A stretch of 11,438 bases of DNA. Source: Acanthamoeba lenticulata. Lineage: Eukaryota > Discosea > Longamoebia > Acanthamoebidae. Position 1 is the first letter of the stretch; each line of letters starts with the position of its first letter. The position numbers and the translations under genes were made by a program. Under the pieces are notes generated by a model that saw only the letters and a program-made list of their open reading frames with translations, was not told the origin of the DNA and did not search any database. Below, piece after piece: positions 9,001-11,438 of this stretch. The stretch lies in assembly GCA_002179805.1 (NCBI GenBank), contig NAVB01006274.1, positions 1 through 11,438 of the forward strand, written 5' to 3'.

Positions 9001-11438
9001 GCGCGTTCGAGGCTCTTGGCCGAGTCCAAATCTCCCGTGTCAAGGTCACCGGCGTAGGTGGTCTGAACCGTTTTCACGAGCCCGATGAGCCCAGCTAGCG
9101 TCCAAGACTGCGCCCGCCAAAGAAGAAATGAGTACGACACATGAGGAAGAAAGGGCCAGCAGGCCAGAGGCACAGTGGTGGGTGTACCTCGACTTCAGGC
9201 TTGTCGGCAAGATCAGCTTTGAGGATGATCGAGAGAGACTCCACGTATTGTAAGTGGAAACGCGGCGGGACCAGGTAGGGATGCTTGCCCAGCATCACCG
9301 TCAGCAACTGCAGCCAAGGTAGAATGGAAGTTGATAGCGCGAGGGCGCCTTCGTCAGGCTTTATCAGTGTAATGCCGCCTCCGCTGCTTCTTCGGCCTGT
9401 TGGTATTGTTGTGTGAAAAATTGCAGAAAGAACAGTTACACCACTAAACTAAGCAGAGGGTGCTCGAGAGACTAGTTTTACCTTCAGCTGAAATGCTCGG
9501 GACCAACAAGGTAGTAGCATTTGTCACAGGAGAAGGGAAGGCCGCCGCCAGCATCTCAAACACGTCCGTCTGCTTCCGTCGTTTGCGCGGATTGCTACTG
9601 CCTTCGAAGTCGACTGGTACGACGCCGGGAGTGCTAGTACTGCTGGAGTGGTTCTTCCGCTTCAGCTCCTCGTTGGCCTCGTTGGTTTCCTGCATCCATC
9701 AGCCCGGCCAAGATTCAAAGGGGGAGAAAGATTCAGCACGAAAACGAAAACGTAGCGAGCGATTTTGTGCCCTACCTCAACAGGTGGTACCGCGAGGCAC
9801 GCCCGGCGATGCGACATGTGAAGAAAGACATCCACAGAGAACTCTAAGAAGGAGCGCCAGCGATCATCTAGGCATAGCGGGTCCTCTTCATTGAACCGGG
9901 ACTGGCGCATTCGGTTGCTGGCGCGCCACGATGAAAGGAACAAAAACGTGATAAGACCGCTGTCTAAATACAAAAGGCTAACGTTGTGTGGTAGGAACCT
10001 GGAAAGAAGTTGATACGCCTGGCCGGCGCTTCTCTCTATCTCTTTCGTTACGAGATCGAATAACGTTTCCAAAAAATCAACACCGTAATGCAGCCAGCGT
10101 CGATCAGAGTCGCCAGCTTCTACTGTCGTCGTCATCGTCGTCGTTATTAGGGAGGCAAGTGAAAATTGATGTGGACTTGAGAAAGAAAGGAGAGAGAGAG
10201 AGAGAAGGGGGGCATCAGCGTACCCGTAGGGTTGGAGGTGGACAAGAGTTTGCCTGTGAACGAAGTGTGAAGCAAGAGCTGTAGGCGGAAGAAGTAGACC
10301 AGTTGCTCTTTGAGCAGCTGTTGCCGAGTGTCCCATCGCCTCAGGAAAATGGCGTACAGCTCCTGCCCCAGCTGGCGTGTTCGGGAGCCTTCATCCATCG
10401 CGCATGTCTGCAATAGGTAGTTGAAAGCTGACAAAAGAGTGGCTGCAAAGGCGGCCAACGCGCACACACACAGTGAGCCGCTCATTGCAACACTTGTAGA
10501 AGAGGGGTGGAAAGCTACCCGACGGTTTGTTGTCTTCCATATGTTTAGAGAAGTATGAGGTGAAGAAGGTGTAGAACTTGGAAAAGAACGGCGTCAGTTC
10601 CATTGGATAATGCGTCAGGAGGCAGTGATAAGTGCGGGCGTAGATCTGGTGCTCGATGGCAGAGGTGGGGGTCGATAGCAAATGCTCACCGTAGAGCAAA
10701 AGCAGCTCTGCGCGCGCACGTAAGGGTGAGACCGGACTGGTTCGATGGCAACAAACTACACCAACCTTCAAAAAAGCTCGAGCTGGCAAGTTGGCAGTAG
10801 CTCGGCACTGGCAAAATGTAGTCGCAGATGATGTCGCTGTACTCTTTAAGGAAGGGCTGCTGTTGAGCGTCACTTTGGCACAGCATCCGCACGAAGTGCT
10901 GCGTGAGGTCTTTGATGGAAAGGAACAATCGTGGTCCACCTGGTGCAGCGCAGCAGTATGTGCTTGAGCAGACCCTAATACAAGCGGTTGCGAAGATGAA
11001 CGATGAAAAAAGTGGTACGCACGCTGTTCGGCAATCCTCAGGACATTCTTAAGCGCATCGATGACGTCCTTTCTTAGAGCTGGTGGCTTTGTTGAGGCTT
11101 TGCGCTTGGCCGATTGAACATGCTCCACCTCACTCTCAACCATGGCAACCACGGCACGTACGACATCATCCCACGTCGCTTGCCCTGGCATTAAGAAGAA
11201 GAAGAAGAAGAAGAAAAATGATGGTAAAGCCTAGCCGTGGGAGCTGGCACGAGCACAGGAGGAGCACAGCAGCTCTCGAAGCAAAGCGGCTCAAGCATAC
11301 CCTTCTTGCGAGCCTCAGACGGCTTGAGCAACATGGCCACACTGCTCTGGTCCACTTGCTGGCACACTTTTTCCAAGCTCAGCAATGCCAACAGTTCAGC
11401 CAAATTGCCCTGTCCCACGAGTGAGCGTGTAGTGTGTT
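1..11438 (-). CDS. ATM: ATM/Tel1-like PIKK-family protein kinase, partial at both ends, 36 exons in window
   Basis: This is a homologue of the DNA-damage checkpoint kinase ATM (Tel1 in yeast), which in other organisms is activated by double-strand breaks through the MRN complex and phosphorylates SQ/TQ sites. The spliced translation (2,914 codons, 21..11409) follows human ATM in order, as recalled. Key matches are LDPFPESPVF to human LDPFPDHVVF, GECLGELG to GSCLGEVG, EIYSNINEPDSIYG to EIYRSIGEPDSLYG, IKTYEHEHDWSKAL to LRTYEHEAMWGKAL, and SAVENYLRCLLSG to [13 protein letters not shown]. The N-terminal TAN motif, kinase domain and FATC domain are outside the window. By my recollection the matching part of human ATM is about 2,480 residues, so this protein is longer. 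All 35 internal introns have GT-AG ends and consistent phases. Boundaries are least certain at introns 5, 6, 22 and 23 and at the 5' edge of exon 1. ATR, TOR, TRRAP and DNA-PKcs do not fit these blocks. Confidence 0.93.
21..345 (-). other. ATM: ATM exons 35-36: C-terminal part of the FAT domain, up to the window edge
   Basis: Exons are 226..345 and 21..148, with intron 35 at 149..225 (77 nt, phase 1, GTGCGT donor). Exon 35 reads DREKLLHSAVENYLRCLLSG (human [20 protein letters not shown]) and FRLCSLWF (human FRLCSLWL). Exon 36 reads SRKFVPLIYQIASRI (human TYKFLPLMYQLAARM), then HAVAPSESAKT before a phase 0 GTACCC donor at position 20. The kinase and FATC domains should follow beyond position 1. 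This block is one of the most diagnostic for ATM within the PIKK family. Confidence 0.94.
398..416. repeat. (CT)n microsatellite within intron 34
   Basis: About nine CT units on the plus strand, read as (GA)n on the gene's strand, about 25 to 45 nt after the donor of intron 34. It accounts for part of this intron's greater length (98 nt). Confidence 0.9.
444..1164 (-). other. ATM: ATM exons 32-34: FAT domain, continued
   Basis: Exons are 918..1164, 711..851 and 444..647. Introns are 852..917 (66 nt), 648..710 (63 nt, no stop) and 346..443 (98). Exon 32 gives TWRLAEARVLWDQGEGDKAI (human [20 protein letters not shown]). Across intron 32, GKWLAETRSESSSTIINDYL matches human [20 protein letters not shown]. 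Exons 33/34 join as FTLARYADGLYGHLVEKLKS (human [20 protein letters not shown]). Exon 34 is charged and helical (MSQELRKQKERELQQCNEL) and probably coiled-coil-like, as in human. Intron 32 has a strong pyrimidine tract, CTCTTTCTCTCTTTTTTGCAG in part. Confidence 0.92.
648..710 (-). other. intron 33, 63 nt, stop-free and a multiple of three
   Basis: GTGCGG donor and AATGCAG acceptor in phase 1. Removing it joins LARYAD to GLYGHLVEKL, matching human LARFSD followed by [10 protein letters not shown]. Retention would add 21 residues, including two cysteines. Confidence 0.85.
1237..2011 (-). other. ATM: ATM exons 29-31: FAT domain, middle
   Basis: Exons are 1860..2011, 1571..1788 and 1237..1493. 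Introns are 1789..1859 (71 nt, phase 2), 1494..1570 (77, phase 1) and 1165..1236 (72, phase 0). Exon 29 begins EAWRTCKWQMDWF (human AAWRNMQWDHC). The 29/30 join gives YQCLRSLHDGDQAVFWKYL (human YNALQSLRDREFSTFYESL), then SVYPALAKLQFLGEIEHAW (human SLYPTLSRLQAIGELESIG). Exon 31 gives LHLRTKRIPSVAEMESLLSG, FAQLARKAECFQIASNCVHQ (human [20 protein letters not shown]). These tetratricopeptide-like helices form the FAT solenoid that wraps the kinase in family structures. Confidence 0.92.
2012..2089 (-). other. intron 28, 78 nt, stop-free and a multiple of three
   Basis: GTAGGA donor and GTTACAG acceptor in phase 0. Removing it joins EFQYA to EAWRTCKW, matching human ELHYQ followed by AAWRNMQW. Retention would add 26 hydrophobic residues. 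Confidence 0.85.
2090..2660 (-). other. ATM: ATM exons 27-28: start of the FAT domain
   Basis: Exons are 2388..2660 and 2090..2321. Introns are 2322..2387 (66 nt, no stop) and 2012..2089 (78 nt, no stop). Exon 27 runs from LTSLLYVELWCEKE through a serine-rich linker (DMSDSSSLRLSSSRGSDG) to LLLEIYSNINEPDSIYG (human LLLEIYRSIGEPDSLYG). Exon 28 begins SVRSRIKTYEHEHDWSKAL (human TRLRTYEHEAMWGKAL) and contains LLSSLHKLGHHHLLEVYLRG (human [20 protein letters not shown]). With intron 27 removed, the spacing between IYG and KTYEHE is about that of human ATM; left in, it is about 22 residues too long. Confidence 0.92.
2322..2387 (-). other. intron 27, 66 nt, stop-free and a multiple of three
   Basis: GTACAC donor and GGACAG acceptor in phase 2. 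Removing it restores the spacing between the EPDSIYG and IKTYEHE blocks of the FAT domain. It contains an internal TTGCAG|GTGAGC, which looks like an acceptor and a donor back to back. Confidence 0.8.
2737..3053 (-). other. ATM: ATM exons 25-26: linker and pre-FAT helices
   Basis: Exons are 2920..3053 and 2737..2848. Introns are 2849..2919 (71 nt, phase 1) and 2661..2736 (76 nt, phase 2, GTGAGT donor). Exon 25 gives LTLHTLNVLRKQ (human TMLAVVDYMRRQ), followed by a polar linker. Exon 26 gives FWKDFNFLDIARAAQ (human FWLDLNYLEVAKVAQ), joined across intron 26 to RCSAYLTSLLYVELW (human SCAAHFTALLYAEIY). The match continues across a phase 2 splice, which strongly supports both boundaries. Confidence 0.88.
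3117..3771 (-). other. ATM: ATM exons 22-24: end of solenoid towards FAT
   Basis: Exons are 3561..3771, 3369..3498 and 3117..3296. Introns are 3499..3560 (62 nt), 3297..3368 (72) and 3054..3116 (63). Matches are ISILELLNAYLTDADVE, LQLASNCLKAVL (human RSAAVTCLKNIL), STHLWSPQKYSNYNEWVCH (human INLWIPLSENHDIWIKT) and MLHLSGPMCLKKPEFAEFLF (human [20 protein letters not shown]). The ends of introns 22 and 23 are less certain. Intron 22 could instead run 3506..3594 (a GTCAAG donor), and intron 23 uses a GTCCGT donor chosen by phase and homology. Confidence 0.75.
3834..4323 (-). other. ATM: ATM exon 21: solenoid with Q-rich linker
   Basis: The exon begins LRGEYTLADEIERLIRM (human SRGPFSLLEEINHFLSV), then LAHLKRLLKTSKTDLNRLL (human LEGLKDLRRQLELHKDQM) and MAGECLGELGAVDPYAIAF (human AVGSCLGEVGPIDFSTIAI). 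Between these lies a Q-rich linker, GQQQQQADPASVGSQQGKE, followed by TQQ. It holds a five-glutamine run at 4092..4106, an SQ at 4062..4070 and a TQ at 4043..4051. Intron 21 is 3772..3833 (62 nt, phase 0), with the donor AAG|GTGCTA. Confidence 0.88.
4401..4865 (-). other. ATM: ATM exons 19-20: highly conserved mid-solenoid block
   Basis: Exons are 4704..4865 and 4401..4624. Introns are 4625..4703 (79 nt, phase 0) and 4324..4400 (77 nt, phase 2). The translation gives VLELFVEILGENI, SVLRDIIHTILRSLNNP (human FVLRDVIYTLIHYINQR), the join LLHNIASLALEKNG, LGHHLKAIVTSLVPLAQ (human LENHLHVIVGTLIPLVY), and LDPFPESPVFASINRIYYG (human LDPFPDHVVFKDLRITQQK). This is among the best matches outside the FAT domain and fixes the reading frame and splice phases here. 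Confidence 0.9.
4938..5452 (-). other. ATM: ATM exon 18: mid-solenoid with acidic SQ-bearing linker
   Basis: The exon begins VIQHYPSIFAQTFPLYY, completing the previous block (human CFPKILVNILPYF), then MYICDTFLPTFVGAEVVNQL and LDTILVKLLDL (human LPEIVVELLMTL). A linker DDSESQDRPTDEDEEEEEDE separates it from TIKNVLKHLAEGFKVAV. The acidic part is encoded by 5100..5129. The end, LNQRLATAHRRQ, joins DQVRTFRVLELF in exon 19 (human KKHRILKIYHLF). Intron 18 is 4866..4937 (72 nt, phase 0) and has an in-frame stop. Confidence 0.85.
5518..6476 (-). other. ATM: ATM exons 15-17: mid-solenoid
   Basis: Exons are 6279..6476, 6100..6214 and 5518..6030. Introns are 6215..6278 (64 nt), 6031..6099 (69) and 5453..5517 (65). 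The 15/16 join reads FSEVFLKLLHDPSYQVRKYMSRAI, shown here in part because of its close match to human VNEVFTQFLADNHHQVRM. Exon 17 gives RVTALLTLGEIACVSPDNEQ (human VLLTLIAVVLSCSPICEKQ), and at its end LLPKLVYLTDRDNIEFVAKL (human [20 protein letters not shown]). It includes a lysine-rich, acidic linker (KKADNSQDKKKKKGKQ). Introns 15 and 16 use GTGCGT and GTACGT donors. Confidence 0.85.
6546..7355 (-). other. ATM: ATM exons 12-14: acidic linker and solenoid
   Basis: Exons are 7205..7355, 6928..7137 and 6546..6850. Introns are 7138..7204 (67 nt, AT-rich), 6851..6927 (77) and 6477..6545 (69, with an in-frame stop). Exon 12 is the acidic MDAVDLDLMEETPVVQSP segment, placed like the acidic linker around MEVEDQSS in human ATM. 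Exon 13 gives VLMAARTIAKLATSRLSP and VELLKLTQAVDFKFELADHLLDI. Exon 14 carries FSLQVLTCIRRLTSQ and RRNLLRVIERVMHLLNTK (human ILNHVLHVVKNL). The 12/13 join at SSSEIAS was chosen because it is the only phase-correct pair giving a normal-length intron. Confidence 0.78.
7438..8225 (-). other. ATM: ATM exon 11: diverged central solenoid exon
   Basis: This 788-nt exon (residues 778-1040) lies between clear ATM blocks and stays in frame with both. It has little residue-level match to human ATM. It is helical and leucine-rich (CNLCQIIVILLPLLLSSS; SLLDFLATNVALL; LLHQLLQRLYSLVGSW), with a polar insert of about 45 residues containing KKRRSDRK (7600..7623) and GPSGGSSDTSFSD. It ends in YCVTAQKQSKESQ just before a consensus GTAAGT donor. 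The hydrophobic LLPLLLSS stretch resembles a buried helix more than a membrane segment, given the family. Intron 11 is 7356..7437 (82 nt, phase 0). Confidence 0.75.
8312..9107 (-). other. ATM: ATM exon 10: long central solenoid exon with divergent linkers
   Basis: At 796 nt this is the longest exon (residues 513-777). It begins SWTLAGLIGLVKTVQ (human PYVLRCLTEVALC), then VGLLWQAVWETLVRKLAYHN (human [20 protein letters not shown]) and AELALTLMKEILDNDLVD (human ENFGLLGAIIQGSLVE), and later RLAEWLLLSLNRD (human IMKWLLFYQLEG). It holds the SQ-containing sequences TESQRR, GESQGE and ATSQRE, a KKRR patch (8649..8660), and a proline-rich stretch PGPSPPIPKPSDEGYSP that looks like a disordered linker. 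Intron 10 is 8226..8311 (86 nt, phase 1). Conservation falls towards the end of the exon, so a missed in-frame intron cannot be excluded. Confidence 0.8.
9188..9689 (-). other. ATM: ATM exons 8-9: basic NLS-like segment and PWLQ helix block
   Basis: Exons are 9482..9689 and 9188..9396. Introns are 9397..9481 (85 nt, phase 1) and 9108..9187 (80 nt, phase 0). Exon 8 is polar and low in complexity (KRKNHSSSTSTPG) and carries PRKRRKQ, placed like the human KRKK signal upstream of the next conserved block. Exon 9 reads ILPWLQLLTVMLGKHP, which closely follows human LVPWLQIATQLISKYP, then FHLQYVESLSIIL (human CELSPLLMILSQL). The order basic patch, then PWLQ helix, is the same as in human ATM. Confidence 0.85.
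9573..9587 (-). other. candidate nuclear localisation signal RKRRK
   Basis: These bases of exon 8 encode Arg-Lys-Arg-Arg-Lys. Human ATM has a basic KRKK signal at about residue 385, also roughly 30 to 40 residues before the PWLQ block. The equivalence rests on position and composition, so nuclear import here is inferred. Confidence 0.5.
9918..9998 (-). other. intron 6, 81 nt, stop-free and a multiple of three
   Basis: The sequence is bounded by CCAG|GTTCCT and GCGCCAG. It is T-rich (GTTTTTGTTCCTTTC) unlike the flanking exons and has no match in ATM, which argues for an intron. It could also be read through without a stop, adding 27 residues. Confidence 0.62.
10125..10145. repeat. TCG/TCA triplet tract at the end of intron 5
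   Basis: A near-perfect triplet repeat, read as ACG ACG ACG ATG ACG ACG ACA on the gene's strand, directly before the inferred acceptor of intron 5. It would encode a threonine run if it were coding. Confidence 0.75.
10190..10205. repeat. (GA)n microsatellite within intron 5
   Basis: About eight GA units on the plus strand, read as (CT)n in intron 5. The following CCTTTCTTTCTC forms a long pyrimidine tract ending at AAG (10176), well before the acceptor I chose. Confidence 0.85.
10519..11409 (-). other. ATM: ATM exons 1-4: N-terminal solenoid after the TAN motif
   Basis: Exons are 11301..11409, 11023..11184, 10766..10939 and 10519..10707. Introns are 11185..11300 (116 nt), 10940..11022 (83), 10708..10765 (58, the shortest) and 10443..10518 (76), all in phase 1. 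The translation matches human ATM at WDDVVRAVVAMVESE (human WDAVFRFLQKYIQKE), at the exon 2/3 join QRGPRLFLSIKDL (human RRAPRLKCQELL), at the exon 3/4 join FFEELLLLYGEHL, and at IYARTYHCLL...FFSKFYTFF (human VARIIHAVT...FLDFFSKAI). Helical, leucine-rich, about 211 residues. In family members this N-terminal alpha-solenoid binds partner proteins such as the Nbs1 C-terminus; that role here is inferred. Confidence 0.85.
11193..11213. repeat. (AAG)n tract forming the pyrimidine tract of intron 1
   Basis: Seven AAG units on the plus strand, read as (CTT)n on the gene's strand, just upstream of the TAATGCCAG acceptor of intron 1. The CTTAAT next to it could serve as branch-point sequence. Confidence 0.8.
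11410..11438 (-). other. probable 3' end of an upstream intron (window edge)
   Basis: On the minus strand this edge ends in GGGACAG directly before the codons for GNLAELLALLSL, which match the human segment just after the TAN motif. Reading also stays open through these 29 bases, so they could instead be coding. An acceptor here would put the TAN motif and the start codon in an exon outside the window. An ATG at 11334 is in frame, but the match to ATM begins before it, so I do not take it as the start. Confidence 0.4.

Larger units (their letters stand above)
9776..10442 (-). other. ATM: ATM exons 5-7: N-terminal solenoid, continued
   Basis: Exons are 10224..10442, 9999..10122 and 9776..9917. 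Introns are 10123..10223 (101 nt), 9918..9998 (81) and 9690..9775 (86). Exon 5 begins ATLLSAFNYLLQ (human NHILAALTIFLK) and continues LGQELYAIFLRRW (human LGDEILPTLLYIW) and VYFFRLQLLLH (human IELFQLQIYIH). Exon 6 gives GVDFLETLFDLVTKEI (human LYNLYDLLVNEI), and exon 7 gives DDRWRSFLEFSVDVFLH (human VKENLIELMADICHQVF). The start of exon 6 is uncertain: acceptors at 10123 and 10117 both keep the phase, and a better pyrimidine tract ends near 10176 but does not keep it with this donor. Confidence 0.72.

Noticed and set aside
10443..10500. Extension of exon 5 upstream through a Cys/Val-rich frame starting at 10485
   Set aside because: No phase-correct acceptor supports it. The TTTGCAG at 10443 keeps phase and aligns directly with human ATM.
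1..11438. Novel multi-gene or mobile system, or viral or bacterial origin
   Set aside because: Every exon block fits one ATM gene. No transposase, reverse transcriptase, terminal repeats, CRISPR repeats, tRNA or rRNA signal was seen.

Overview
The window is eukaryotic genomic DNA lying inside a single protein-coding gene on the minus strand. The gene is an ATM/Tel1-type phosphatidylinositol-3-kinase-related kinase (PIKK). It is cut at both window edges: the N-terminus runs off the high-coordinate end, and the kinase and FATC domains run off the low-coordinate end. I identified it by matching the conceptual translation from memory to human ATM, block by block and in order, from just after the N-terminal TAN motif region to the C-terminal part of the FAT domain.

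The gene is densely interrupted. My model has 36 exons in the window (21..11409, minus strand) separated by 35 complete GT-AG introns of 58 to 116 nt, about 76 nt on average. A 36th intron begins at position 20. The model encodes 2,914 codons, and exon phases agree at every junction. Residue numbers in this answer count from the glycine codon that ends at 11409, not from the real start codon. GC-rich exons, short introns and donors of the GTACG/GTGCG kind suggest an Acanthamoeba-like amoebozoan; that assignment is inference.

Layout, in gene order from right to left: the N-terminal solenoid beginning after the TAN motif (exons 1-9); a long, diverged central solenoid (exons 10-14); the better conserved mid-solenoid (exons 15-22); the linker and pre-FAT region (exons 23-26); and the FAT domain (exons 27-36), which has the closest matches. 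No second gene, RNA gene, mobile element or CRISPR array was seen. Promoter, start codon and terminator all lie outside the window.

The points that most deserve checking are four stop-free introns whose lengths are multiples of three, the missing SQ/TQ site in the segment equivalent to the human Ser1981 region, a basic cluster at the place of the human ATM nuclear localisation signal, a Q-rich linker with SQ and TQ motifs, and the unusual donor consensus.
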